DNA of 64,000 nt from Mucilaginibacter sp. (GTDB taxonomy: Bacteria > Bacteroidota > Bacteroidia > Sphingobacteriales > Sphingobacteriaceae), in NCBI GenBank assembly GCA_030445275.1, contig JAUCSE010000062.1, forward strand, positions 1 through 64,000, in the 5' to 3' direction. A program made the translations under genes and the position numbers. The notes beneath the pieces were generated by a model. That model was not told where the DNA came from, searched no databases, and was given only the letters and a program-made list of their open reading frames with translations. The first letter of the stretch is position 1; the number at the start of each line of letters is the position of its first letter. Positions 43,266-52,739 of this stretch are shown one piece after another.

Positions 43266-43796
43266 CTAAATACCTGATACATCAGCTATCTGTTCAGTTT
43301 TTACCAGTTGCCGCACGTCAAAACCTTTATTGGCTGCCCGAACTACCAATTGATTATACAACTGATCGTCTATTGCAGGGCGGCGGCTCAGTATCCAAAG
43401 ATTCTTGCGGTTGGGATGTCCAACTACGGCGTAGCTGTAATCCTTCGCCAGATCAATGATCCAGTACTTACCTTTAAAGGGCCAGTAAAATTGCACCTCC
43501 AGTTTCGCATTGGTATTATCGGTAACAAAGGCCCTACCCTCGGTTACTTTTAATTTATTATTCCTGATACAACGATTTTTCACAATTAATGTGCCATCAG
43601 TGTTTAAACCATAGGTTGCCGATGTACAACTGCACCCTTTTTCAAAAGTTTGCGGAAAGGCAGCTATTTCAAACCAGGTGCCCAGGTATTTTTTTAATTC
43701 TACGTATTTAACAGTTTCCAGCGGTTTACTCCTGGCTTGCCAAGCCAAAGCGGTTAAACCTAAAACTACAGATGTTGCTAAAATCTCTTTCTTCAT
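43266..43796 (-). CDS. blc: Blc-type bacterial lipocalin
   Basis: A 176-residue lipocalin. KYLGTWFEIAAFPQTFEKGC contains the GTWFEIA signature of the first strand. Further strands include AFVTDNTNAKLEVQFYWPFK and YSYAVVGHPNRKNLWILSR, the latter the conserved Blc segment. The N-terminus is a hydrophobic segment without a clear lipobox, so it may be periplasmic rather than lipid-anchored like E. coli Blc. Blc proteins bind lysophospholipids and fatty acids and are tied to envelope stress. It ends 20 bp from the IS right terminus. Confidence 0.88.
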   Translation of the reverse strand: MKKEILATSVVLGLTALAWQARSKPLETVKYVELKKYLGTWFEIAAFPQTFEKGCSCTSATYGLNTDGTLIVKNRCIRNNKLKVTEGRAFVTDNTNAKLEVQFYWPFKGKYWIIDLAKDYSYAVVGHPNRKNLWILSRRPAIDDQLYNQLVVRAANKGFDVRQLVKTEQIADVSGI

Positions 43797-43918
43797 ACAA
43801 CCACAACGATTATCCTATGTAAAAAGTTTAAACAATAAGTACAAAAACACCAGGTGTAATTCGCCCTGATATTTAATTACCTTTGCGCCAATCCATTAAA
43901 ATTTAGCTACAAATAAGC

Positions 43919-44794
43919 ATGAACGGGAGAATGAATATCAGTATTTTAGGTTGTGGTTGGTACGGCCTAGCATTGGCAAAAGCGTTAATAAATGACGGTA
44001 TACTGATCAAAGGTTCCACTACATCATCCGAAAAAATGGAAGGTTTGGCAGCTGCCGGTATTGAACCTTACCTGGTTAATTTTTTAGCTGGTGAGGAAAA
44101 TTATGATACTGATTTTTTCAATGGTGATGTGCTGTTTATCAGCATTCCACCCAAAAGCAGATCAGGCGAAGGTGTAAATTACATTTCCAAGTTACAGGGT
44201 ATCATCAATGCACTAAAGCAGCATGGGGTTAAAAATGTGGTATACATTAGCTCGACAAGTGTTTATGCTGATTTAAATGACGAGGTTAATGAAAATACTG
44301 CCCCCCAACCTAATACAGATTCCGGTAAACTATTATTAGAAGCAGAAGACCTTTTCAGGGTTGAGAAAACCTTTAAAACAACCATTATCCGCTTCGGTGG
44401 ATTGATAGGTCCCAATCGTGATCCGGGCCGTTTTTTTGTAGGAAGGAAAGATATTCCAAATGGCAATGCCCCTGTTAATCTGATCCATCTGGATGATTGT
44501 ATCGGATTAAGTATGGCCATTATTGATAAAAAGGCATTTGGCTATTTATTTAATGCATGTTCGCCTGATCATCCCACACGATCTGCCTTTTATACACAGG
44601 CAGCTATCAGATCAAATTTAGAAGTACCCCAATTTATTCCCGAATTAAAAGAATGGAAAATTGTAAGGAGTGTTAACGTAGAACCTGTTTTAGGCTATCA
44701 GTTTAAGGTTGAGAAGCAATTAAGCGTCTCTACAATCCCTCTCCGCTTACCGGTTTGTCCCCCATCACAAAAACTAAAGTTCCGCCTCTCATAA
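43919..44794 (+). CDS. NAD(P)-dependent epimerase/dehydratase-like protein (YeeZ-like)
   Basis: Extended SDR of 291 residues. MNISILGCGWYGLALAKALI is the N-terminal cofactor loop in the GCGWYG form typical of the YeeZ-like group. VVYISSTSVYADLN holds the Ser region, but the YxxxK pair is not obvious. IRFGGLIGPNRDPGRFFVGR follows. An in-frame ATG at 43931 is an alternative start that fits the family better. The last ~22 residues overlap the end of the convergent GH92 gene by 65 bp. Substrate unknown; no sugar-nucleotide pathway genes adjoin. Confidence 0.78.
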   Translation: MNGRMNISILGCGWYGLALAKALINDGILIKGSTTSSEKMEGLAAAGIEPYLVNFLAGEENYDTDFFNGDVLFISIPPKSRSGEGVNYISKLQGIINALKQHGVKNVVYISSTSVYADLNDEVNENTAPQPNTDSGKLLLEAEDLFRVEKTFKTTIIRFGGLIGPNRDPGRFFVGRKDIPNGNAPVNLIHLDDCIGLSMAIIDKKAFGYLFNACSPDHPTRSAFYTQAAIRSNLEVPQFIPELKEWKIVRSVNVEPVLGYQFKVEKQLSVSTIPLRLPVCPPSQKLKFRLS

Positions 44795-46913
44795 TATCCT
44801 GGTGAGTAATGTATTCCTTTTGATAAGGTTTACCATTCAAGCTAATGTTTTGTACATATTTATTGGCTTTTGATAGATTTTTAGCCTGAATAATAAAACT
44901 TTTATCACCAGGTAATGCTAACGTAACGTTACTGAGTTGCGGCGCGCCAAACACATAATGACCATCAGCCGGATTAACGGGATAAAACCCCATCGCCGTA
45001 AAAATATACCATGCCGACATTTGCCCGCAATCATCATTGCCCGACAGACCATCTGGTTTATTCTGATAAAACTGATCGGCTATTTGCCTTACCAGTCGCT
45101 GCGTTTTGGCAGGCTGATCGGCAAGTGTATATAAATAGGCTATATGATGGTTAGGCTCATTGCCATGCACATACTGGCCAATTAACCCGGTAACATCCAG
45201 CGTTGATCCTTTGCCAAACACTTTTGAATCCATAGTGAACAAGGAATCAAGTTTGGCTGCAAACGACTTTCGCCCTCCCATCAATTTTATTAACCCGGGA
45301 ATATCTTGTTGTACCTGCCATGTATATTGCCAGGCGTTGCCTTCAGTATAATCGCCACCAATGGCCAGTTGCCCGCTATCCAAATGGGCAAAAGGCTGTA
45401 CCCAATGGCCGTTTGATAATTTGCCCCGCATTAGGTTTGTCGATCTATCGAACAGGTTAACGTAAAATCTGGAACGTTTGATGAAATATTCGTAATCAGT
45501 TGTTTTATGTAAGGCCTTAGCTAGTTGTGCAGCGCACCAATCATCATAAGCAGCCTCCAATGTGCGTGATACAGCCTCACGCTTTACTGTATCTGATGGC
45601 AGGTAACCATAATGCATATACAGGTTCCAATCATATTTAGGATTTTTGTTGGTAGTGAGGGTGGCCTTTATGGCCGCAAATGCTTTTTCCTTATCAAAAC
45701 CTTTAATGCCTTTCAGGCTGGCATCAACGATTACCGGAATAGAATGGTTACCTATCATGGCGTAACTTTCCTTGCCCCATAAAGTCCATACCGGCAATAG
45801 TTTGGCTACGTTAAAATGCTGTATCATACTCTCCACCATTTGTCCGTCTTTATCCGGACAAACTAGCGTATACAGCGAATGTGCCGCCCTGTAAGTATCC
45901 CATAAGGAGAATGTGGAATAAAACATCTTATCAGCAGATTGATGAACCAAACCATCTGCCCCGCGATACTGGCCATCCACATCGGCAATATTATTAGGTT
46001 GTATCAATGCATGGTAAATGCTAGTATAAAATGCCTCCTTCTGCTGATCTGTCCCTTCTGATCTTAGTTTAGTAAAATAGCTTTCCCAAAGTTTTGCGGC
46101 CTCTATTTTAAGCTGGTCAAAAGTTTTGTTCAATGTTTCTGTAGCCAGGTTTTTACGTGCACCATCAATGCTTACTCCTGATATGGCAACTTTGGCTTCC
46201 ACTGTTTCGCCGGGTTTGGTGTCAAAATCAACCACCAGGCGGCGGTGATCTTCATCAATAAAATGATAGCTGGTAAATACTTTGCTGAACCGCGCAGTAA
46301 AGAAAACCTTTTTCTCCACCCACTGACTTGAATAAGCATAACCGCTGATACTGGTTTTAGAATCAATAGTGATACTTCCTTCAGATACATGCTCTTTCAA
46401 CTGCTCAGCATCATCAACCAAACCACTTTGCATATCAATAAGTAGGTGCGATTGCCCTGGATTATTATAGGTATAGCGATGCAGCCCGGTATGTGCCGAC
46501 GTGGTAAGCTGTACTTTGATATTGTTGTTACTTAAAAGCACTTCATAATATCCCGGCCACGCTTTTTCTGTTTTGTGCGAAAACCTACTGGTAAAATGTC
46601 CGGGGTCTTTACCCTGAAAGGGGAAAAACAACACATCGCCCAGGTCAACACCACCTGTACCACTCAAATGAGTATGCGCAAAACCTGTTATGATGGTATC
46701 CTCATAACGATAGCCCGAACAGTAGTTCCAGCCAAAATTCCCTGTTTCCGGACTTAGTTGTACCATGCCAAATGGCACCGTAGCACCCGGAAAAGTATGC
46801 CCTGTTGCCGATGTACCAATAAATGGATTTACATATTTGCTATAAGTTTGTGCATAAACGCCAAAACATCCACATAAGCACATCATCAATATCAACAGGT
46901 TTTTAGTTCGCAT
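44730..46913 (-). CDS. GH92 exo-alpha-mannosidase
   Basis: A 727-residue secreted GH92 enzyme (signal ending VYAQ). YVNPFIGTSATGHTFPGATV and the following GMVQLSPETGN form the N-terminal signature. TEGNAWQYTW holds the Glu that corresponds to the general acid of characterised members. GNDDCGQMSAWYIFTAMGFY holds the Asp pair of the base site. GH92 enzymes are calcium-dependent, inverting alpha-mannosidases acting on N-glycans or fungal mannan. It is the last gene of PUL2. The linkage (1,2, 1,3 or 1,6) cannot be read from sequence. Confidence 0.93.
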   Translation of the reverse strand: MRTKNLLILMMCLCGCFGVYAQTYSKYVNPFIGTSATGHTFPGATVPFGMVQLSPETGNFGWNYCSGYRYEDTIITGFAHTHLSGTGGVDLGDVLFFPFQGKDPGHFTSRFSHKTEKAWPGYYEVLLSNNNIKVQLTTSAHTGLHRYTYNNPGQSHLLIDMQSGLVDDAEQLKEHVSEGSITIDSKTSISGYAYSSQWVEKKVFFTARFSKVFTSYHFIDEDHRRLVVDFDTKPGETVEAKVAISGVSIDGARKNLATETLNKTFDQLKIEAAKLWESYFTKLRSEGTDQQKEAFYTSIYHALIQPNNIADVDGQYRGADGLVHQSADKMFYSTFSLWDTYRAAHSLYTLVCPDKDGQMVESMIQHFNVAKLLPVWTLWGKESYAMIGNHSIPVIVDASLKGIKGFDKEKAFAAIKATLTTNKNPKYDWNLYMHYGYLPSDTVKREAVSRTLEAAYDDWCAAQLAKALHKTTDYEYFIKRSRFYVNLFDRSTNLMRGKLSNGHWVQPFAHLDSGQLAIGGDYTEGNAWQYTWQVQQDIPGLIKLMGGRKSFAAKLDSLFTMDSKVFGKGSTLDVTGLIGQYVHGNEPNHHIAYLYTLADQPAKTQRLVRQIADQFYQNKPDGLSGNDDCGQMSAWYIFTAMGFYPVNPADGHYVFGAPQLSNVTLALPGDKSFIIQAKNLSKANKYVQNISLNGKPYQKEYITHQDIMRGGTLVFVMGDKPVSGEGL

Positions 46914-46916
46914 ACT

Positions 46917-49226
46917 TTATTTTTTATATTCCAACGTTTTTTTAAGCACTACATCCTCCGCCGAACGGGCTATCATAACGTCAAAAGTCCCTGGTTCGGT
47001 TACTTGCTTCATATCAGCATTCCAAATGGCAATATCCTCAGGTTTTACCGTAAATTTTACGGTTTTGGTTTCGCCGGGTTTCAAGCTGATCTTGTCAAAA
47101 CCTTTTAGGGCCATTACTGGTGTGGTTACCGAATTTACTTTGTTACCCAGATACATTTGCACCACTTCTTTACCGGCAAGGCTACCGCTGTTGGTTACGT
47201 CAACTGAAACCTGTATCTCTCCATTTTTATTAAATGTGGTATCTGAAACCTGCATGTTGCTATACTTAAACGTGGTATAACTCAATCCAAAACCAAAAGG
47301 AAACAATACATCGGGCGATGAAAAAACATAATCCTGCCCCGGCTTATCAGGCGAACCTGGATTATGATAAAAACCTTTATTAGAGGTTACATGATTATAA
47401 AACACCGGAATATGCCCTACCGATTGCGGAATAGACACATTTAACCTGCCCGATGGATTTACCTTGCCAAACAGGACATTGGCCACTGCCGCTCCTCCCT
47501 TTTCACCGGGATACCAGGCCTCCAATATAGCCGGGATATTTTCCTTTTCCCAACCGATGCTCCATGGCCTGCCGTGTACCAGTACCAGGATCACTGGTTT
47601 GCCTGTTTTATAAATTTCCTGTAACAACTCAAGTTGTACACCTTCGGGGTTTATATCCGTCACATCATAACCTTCGCCGCAGGTAAATGGATCTTTAGGT
47701 TCACTTTCAGGTGCATGGCCATTCCAACCTATCCCCGAGAACACTACGCTGGTAGTGCCTAACACTACCACCACGGCGTCACTGCTTTGAGCCACAGTTA
47801 TCGCTTCGGCAAAACCACTTTTGTCTCGTCCCGACAGAGTGCTGCCTTTGGCATAATTGATCTTTACTTTATTACCCACCAATTGTTTAATTCCATCTAA
47901 TATGGTAGTACCTGAACGGTTATCGCGGGTAGAGCTGTAATCTCCATACTGCACCTGGCTGGCATTAGGTCCGATCACTGCCAGTGACTTTAAGGTGTTG
48001 ATATTTAAGGGCAATAACTGCTTATCGTTTTTTAACAGGATGATCGACTCCTCAGCTATCTGTTGTGACAAGGCCGCATGCGCCGGGGTATGTACCCGTT
48101 TTTTAAGTTGCTGCGTATCAACTAATGGCTTTTCAAAAAGACCCGCTTTAAATTTGGCTGTCAGGATGCGCGCTACGGCAATATCTATCTGTGCCTCCTT
48201 CACTTTGCCTGATTTTACCAATTCAATCAGTTTAGCATACACATCAGGGCTTGGTGCTTCCAGGTCAACACCAGCATTTAACGCTGTGGGAGCCGCATCT
48301 CCTGCATTTTTAGCAATATGTTGAAACGTGTACAACATCTTTAATCCTTCATAATCAGAGAACACGTAACCTTTAAAACCCCACTCTTTTCTCAATACCT
48401 GATCTAACAAAAAATGATTGGCATGAGCCGGTATACCGTCCATTTCATTGTAGGAGGGCATCACCGAATAAATATTGGCCTTTTGTACCACATCTTTGAA
48501 AGGCACTAAAAACATCGAACGTAGCTCACGCTCACCGATGGATGCAGGCGCCAGATTAATACCCGCTACTGGAATGCTATAGGCGGCAAAATGCTTGGCG
48601 GTACACATTACTTTATCCTTACCAATTTCTATCAGGCTTTGGCTGGCATCGCCCTGCATGCCGGTTACAAAGGCGCTGCCCAGCTGACTCACCAAGTATG
48701 GATCCTCGGCATAACATTCTTCAACGCGGCCAAAACGGGGATCGCGGATCAGGTCAAATAATGGCGATAGTGCCTGATCAACTCCTGATGATGATGCCTC
48801 ATAAGCGATAACCGAACCCATTTGTTTAATGAGCGCCGGATTCCAGCTGCTTCCCTGGGCAATGGCCTGTGGAAATATAGTAGCCCCAGCTGCCAGCTGC
48901 CCATGCAAGCACTCGCCTATTTGTATGGGAGGAATGCCCAATCGCGTTTTTTCACGGGCGTGCTTTTTAGCCGCGATTGATTGAGCTGCGATTTCATTGA
49001 TGCTAACGAACGGGCTTTCGCAAACGCCATAAGCAATGGGATTATCTAAAGAACCTTTTAGTGAGTTCATGCTCATTTGCCCTACTTTTTCTTCCAGCGT
49101 CATCCGGCCAAGCAAATCCTTAACACGCGCTTCAACCGAAGCTTTGGGGTCTTTATAAATCTGTGCCTTTGCAGCGATTACGATAAAGAGTGCGGCTATA
49201 CATAAACTCCATTTCTTTTGCATCAT
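46917..49226 (-). CDS. GH3 beta-glycosidase (BglX-like)
   Basis: A 769-residue secreted GH3 enzyme (signal ending AAKAQ). The barrel domain holds RFGRVEECYAEDPYLVSQLG, KDKVMCTAKHFAAY and VFSDYEGL, whose Asp291 is the nucleophile. The alpha/beta sandwich (SIILLKNDKQLLPLN; GRPWSIGWEKENIPAILEAW) and the C-terminal fibronectin-like domain (VDVTNSGSLAGKEVVQMYLG) complete the BglX layout. It removes beta-linked glucose, xylose or a related sugar from the non-reducing end. It is 3 bp from GH92 and 11 bp from GH20, within PUL2. Confidence 0.9.
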   Translation of the reverse strand: MMQKKWSLCIAALFIVIAAKAQIYKDPKASVEARVKDLLGRMTLEEKVGQMSMNSLKGSLDNPIAYGVCESPFVSINEIAAQSIAAKKHAREKTRLGIPPIQIGECLHGQLAAGATIFPQAIAQGSSWNPALIKQMGSVIAYEASSSGVDQALSPLFDLIRDPRFGRVEECYAEDPYLVSQLGSAFVTGMQGDASQSLIEIGKDKVMCTAKHFAAYSIPVAGINLAPASIGERELRSMFLVPFKDVVQKANIYSVMPSYNEMDGIPAHANHFLLDQVLRKEWGFKGYVFSDYEGLKMLYTFQHIAKNAGDAAPTALNAGVDLEAPSPDVYAKLIELVKSGKVKEAQIDIAVARILTAKFKAGLFEKPLVDTQQLKKRVHTPAHAALSQQIAEESIILLKNDKQLLPLNINTLKSLAVIGPNASQVQYGDYSSTRDNRSGTTILDGIKQLVGNKVKINYAKGSTLSGRDKSGFAEAITVAQSSDAVVVVLGTTSVVFSGIGWNGHAPESEPKDPFTCGEGYDVTDINPEGVQLELLQEIYKTGKPVILVLVHGRPWSIGWEKENIPAILEAWYPGEKGGAAVANVLFGKVNPSGRLNVSIPQSVGHIPVFYNHVTSNKGFYHNPGSPDKPGQDYVFSSPDVLFPFGFGLSYTTFKYSNMQVSDTTFNKNGEIQVSVDVTNSGSLAGKEVVQMYLGNKVNSVTTPVMALKGFDKISLKPGETKTVKFTVKPEDIAIWNADMKQVTEPGTFDVMIARSAEDVVLKKTLEYKK

Positions 49227-49237
49227 CTTATCAAGAT

Positions 49238-51538
49238 CTATAAATGAAACAAATAAGTTTGCGGATCAAGCAGTTTGCCATCTGCTGTTTTTAATTGAAA
49301 TAAGGTCTGTTTACTGTTAGCATCATCGGCCGAGTAATATCCGCTAAACTCATAAATATCTTTTTTAAGATGCAGTATGGCTTTCTGCGGTTCAACATAA
49401 GTGTTTTTATCTTTAATCATCAACGGTTCATTATCTATAAATAAGGCCGGACTAAGCTCGAAGCCCGAGGTAAATTCATAATCGCCTTCCTGATCAATTT
49501 TTATAAAACCGTTCATTTTAACCCAGGTAATATCACCATCAGTTACAGGTAATACCATTGGGTTGGCAGTATTGATTACCGCTGTTATAGCGGGTGTAAT
49601 GGTATCCAGTTTAGCGTAATTAATTTCCTTGGTTTTTATCAATTTATAGCTAAGTCCGGGCTTTAAATTTGTGATATTTTCTTTAGCAGCATTAATGTTA
49701 ATGCGCCTGATGTTAGCGGTCTGCATAATGTGCTGACTGTTCAAAGTCCAGGTGGTATACGTTTTTAGTGTCAGACTTTCCCTAAGTGGCACATTGATAG
49801 TCACTGGAAACGGAACTGACTGAATTTTATCATCAGGCATTTTTCCATCAAGCGTATATCGTAAACGAGCTCCCAATAAAGGGTATTTCAGGGTTGTTTT
49901 AAACTGTTCTTTATTGGTTGCTATATGATCAACCCCTACAATATCAGGCAAACGGGCGTTCAGATCCCACAGTTTAAATAAACCATATTGTTGCTTCATT
50001 TTATAATCAAAGCGATCAATATCCTTGTTCTCCTTTGTGCTCCAGCTTAACTCAGCTATGGCCAGTGCACGAGGATAAACCATATATTCCAAATGCGGAG
50101 CATTAGGAATCTTTTCGGTCCAGATATTGCCTTGTGCCCCCAATATATAAGCAGCCTCTGCTGGTGTAAGCTGACTGGATTGCGGTTCATAATTGTATAC
50201 CATTTGCCAGGTAACCGGTGGGTTCCAGCCTATAGGTTCCAGTTCTTCGTTGGCCTGGGGAGCATCAAAATACATATAAGGCAATGGGGTCATCACTACA
50301 TGATGATGCATTTTTGCCGCGGCAATGCCACCGGCTTCGCCCTGCCAGCTCATTACGGTTGCTGATTCGGCCAGGCCTCCTTGTAATATCTCATCCCAGC
50401 CAACCAGTTTTTTATTTTTGGAGATCAGGAATTTTTCTATCCGTTTAATAAAATAACTCTGAACCCCCTTTTCGTCCTTTAACCCCTCCTTTTTCATCAG
50501 GGTAACGGCTGTAGGGCTTTTTAGCCAGTCGATCATTTCAGCTTCGTCGCCGCCAATATGAATATATTGGTTGGGGAATAACCCAATCACTTCGGTCAGC
50601 ACATCCTCTAAAAAATTAAAAGTATGTTCGCTGGGATCAAGCATCCGTACGCGGTGTTTGGCCCCGGTCGAGTCCTGGCAGCCCAGTTCAGGATAGGCAA
50701 ATATGGCGGCCTCGCTGTGGCCAGGCATTTCAATTTCGGGCAATATGGTTACAAATCTATCCTGCGCATATTTGATCACATCTCGGATCTCGGCTTTGGT
50801 ATAAAAACCATCATTACCACCATCAATTAAATTGTCGAGTTTACGAAACTTACCTTCTTTTGCGTACAATGCAACCTTAGCGCCTACTTCCGTTAAGCGT
50901 GGATATTTATCAATCTGAATACGCCAGCCTTCATCATCTGTTAAATGCCAGTGGAGTACATTCAGCTTATAATGGGCCATTATATCTATGTATTTTTTAA
51001 CTTCATCAACCGTAAAAAAATGACGGCATACGTCCAGGCTCAAACCCCTCCATTGAAAACGCGGCTCGTCAGCAATTTTACAGGCGGTTATTTTGAGTGG
51101 TTTAATAATTGAGGCAGGTAACAATTCTATAAGCGATTGTACCCCGTAGAATACCCCAGCTCCATTACCTGATATATTTACGCTACCGGGTGCCACACTC
51201 AGCGTATAAGCACCTTGTGCACCTTTACTATTATTGGATACTAATTTAATAGCTACGGTAGTAGGAACATGCGGATAAACCTTCAGTTTTAAATTCAGTT
51301 TATAATATTGAGTCAGGTAGTTTTGCAGGTACGTACCTACCGCTTCGCTTTGCTGATCAACACCAATAATCGCTTTACTGGTTAAAATAAAATTGCCCTT
51401 TTGCGCTGTTAAATGCAGTGGTTGCGGGATGATATGTATTTGTGCCCATACCGGTATTATTGAAAAACAAATGCAGCTTACTGCCAGGACAATGTATTTT
51501 AAAAATATATTCTTTTTACAACTACGATTCATTTGCAA
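49238..51538 (-). CDS. GH20 beta-N-acetylhexosaminidase with C-terminal extension
   Basis: A 766-residue secreted GH20 enzyme. An N-terminal GH20b domain (IIPQPLHLTAQKGNFILTSK) precedes the barrel: RGLSLDVCRHFFTVDEVKKY, then YKLNVLHWHLTDDEGWRI, then HIGGDEAEM with the catalytic pair Asp331-Glu332. MSWQGEAGGIAAAK and YILGAQGNIWTE follow. The last ~200 residues add a chitobiase-C-like part and a beta-rich region resembling PA14 (GDYEFTSGFELSPALFIDNE). It removes terminal beta-GlcNAc or GalNAc by substrate-assisted catalysis. It lies in PUL2 between the acetyltransferase-like gene and GH3. Confidence 0.92.
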   Translation of the reverse strand: MQMNRSCKKNIFLKYIVLAVSCICFSIIPVWAQIHIIPQPLHLTAQKGNFILTSKAIIGVDQQSEAVGTYLQNYLTQYYKLNLKLKVYPHVPTTVAIKLVSNNSKGAQGAYTLSVAPGSVNISGNGAGVFYGVQSLIELLPASIIKPLKITACKIADEPRFQWRGLSLDVCRHFFTVDEVKKYIDIMAHYKLNVLHWHLTDDEGWRIQIDKYPRLTEVGAKVALYAKEGKFRKLDNLIDGGNDGFYTKAEIRDVIKYAQDRFVTILPEIEMPGHSEAAIFAYPELGCQDSTGAKHRVRMLDPSEHTFNFLEDVLTEVIGLFPNQYIHIGGDEAEMIDWLKSPTAVTLMKKEGLKDEKGVQSYFIKRIEKFLISKNKKLVGWDEILQGGLAESATVMSWQGEAGGIAAAKMHHHVVMTPLPYMYFDAPQANEELEPIGWNPPVTWQMVYNYEPQSSQLTPAEAAYILGAQGNIWTEKIPNAPHLEYMVYPRALAIAELSWSTKENKDIDRFDYKMKQQYGLFKLWDLNARLPDIVGVDHIATNKEQFKTTLKYPLLGARLRYTLDGKMPDDKIQSVPFPVTINVPLRESLTLKTYTTWTLNSQHIMQTANIRRININAAKENITNLKPGLSYKLIKTKEINYAKLDTITPAITAVINTANPMVLPVTDGDITWVKMNGFIKIDQEGDYEFTSGFELSPALFIDNEPLMIKDKNTYVEPQKAILHLKKDIYEFSGYYSADDANSKQTLFQLKTADGKLLDPQTYLFHL

Positions 51539-51544
51539 AGAGGT

Positions 51545-52696
51545 TTAGATTTTAACAGTGATCTTTTTGACATATAGCCACCAAACCGGTAAAAATATAA
51601 TGATAACCGTGAGTATAGCCGAAGCCAATGAGGCATTTATGGGCAACAGATACGGAACAAAAAGATGATTATATATAAATGACCATATGTTGCTTTTATG
51701 CCCGTTATCGGTAACCGGGATAATAGATAATACTGTGGGTATAATATCGGCTAGTACATAAGCGGCTATGGCGTTACGGCCAAAAGCCAGGAAAGGCGGT
51801 AGCAGTTTACGATAACCTTTTACATCAATAAGCCAGTAGGATATGGAAAGGATAATGATGGCCAAACCTGCGGTGAATAACACAAATGAGCTTGTCCACA
51901 ACGCTTTGTTGATCGGAAAAAATATATTCCATACTAAGCCGGCGATTACCAGCAATATTCCTGTGCCGGTAAGCCGTAAAATCTGGTTGCCACTTTTTAA
52001 TTGATCCCTTTTAAGCCAGGTAGCTGTTAGCACACCAATTAAGCAAGTGCCAATTGCAGGAATAGTACCCAGCAAGCCTTCAGGGTCCCAGGTTTTAGAT
52101 GCGCCCCAAAGATGGTTTGGAGTAAACACCAGGCGGTCAAGCCAGGCACCTAAGTTGGTTTCGGGCTGCAGATTGGCAGGACCAAAGCCTGGAACAGGTA
52201 CCAGCGTCATAAGCAGACAATAACCTATTAAACAAGTTGCTGCTACATATATTTGTGTACGGGTAGTGGTTTTAAGATATAGCACGGCTGTAATGCCAAA
52301 CACAATGCCTATTCGTTGTAACACACCTGGAATACGCAGGTGTTCAAACTGAAAATCAGATATCAACGGTAAACAAACGCCTAATAAAAAGATGATAACG
52401 GTACGGCGTAAAATGGAAAGCAGTACTTTATGATGGCCGGCAACATCAGCTTTTTTGGCCTGCATAGCATAAACTATGGATACGCCAACCATGAATAAAA
52501 AGAAAGGGAATACCAGATCTGTTGGTGTGCAACCGTTCCACTTAGAGTGTTCGAGCGGCCAGTAAATATGCCCCCAATCGCCGGGATCATTTACCAGTAT
52601 CATGGCAGCCACTGTAAACCCGCGAAAGAAATCGAGCGAGAGTAATCTTGGGCGGCTTGTACTTGTAGCCTTATCGCCAACTATGGTGTTTCCCAT
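51545..52696 (-). CDS. HGSNAT-like membrane acetyltransferase (DUF5009/COG4299)
   Basis: A 383-residue polytopic inner-membrane protein with about ten hydrophobic helices. RLLSLDFFRGFTVAAMILVN and the WxGCTPTDLVFPFFLFMVG segment match bacterial relatives of heparan-alpha-glucosaminide N-acetyltransferase. The human enzyme moves acetyl from cytoplasmic acetyl-CoA to glucosamine on the other side of the membrane. In PULs this family often sits with GH20, GH3 and GH92. Here it starts 6 bp before GH20 (in transcript order). It may acetylate freed amino sugars or take them into the cell; the activity is unproven in bacteria as far as I know. Confidence 0.85.
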   Translation of the reverse strand: MGNTIVGDKATSTSRPRLLSLDFFRGFTVAAMILVNDPGDWGHIYWPLEHSKWNGCTPTDLVFPFFLFMVGVSIVYAMQAKKADVAGHHKVLLSILRRTVIIFLLGVCLPLISDFQFEHLRIPGVLQRIGIVFGITAVLYLKTTTRTQIYVAATCLIGYCLLMTLVPVPGFGPANLQPETNLGAWLDRLVFTPNHLWGASKTWDPEGLLGTIPAIGTCLIGVLTATWLKRDQLKSGNQILRLTGTGILLVIAGLVWNIFFPINKALWTSSFVLFTAGLAIIILSISYWLIDVKGYRKLLPPFLAFGRNAIAAYVLADIIPTVLSIIPVTDNGHKSNIWSFIYNHLFVPYLLPINASLASAILTVIIIFLPVWWLYVKKITVKI

Positions 52697-52739
52697 ATTG
52701 CTGATTAATGTTGAAAAGGATCTCTAGCTAATATTTTGT

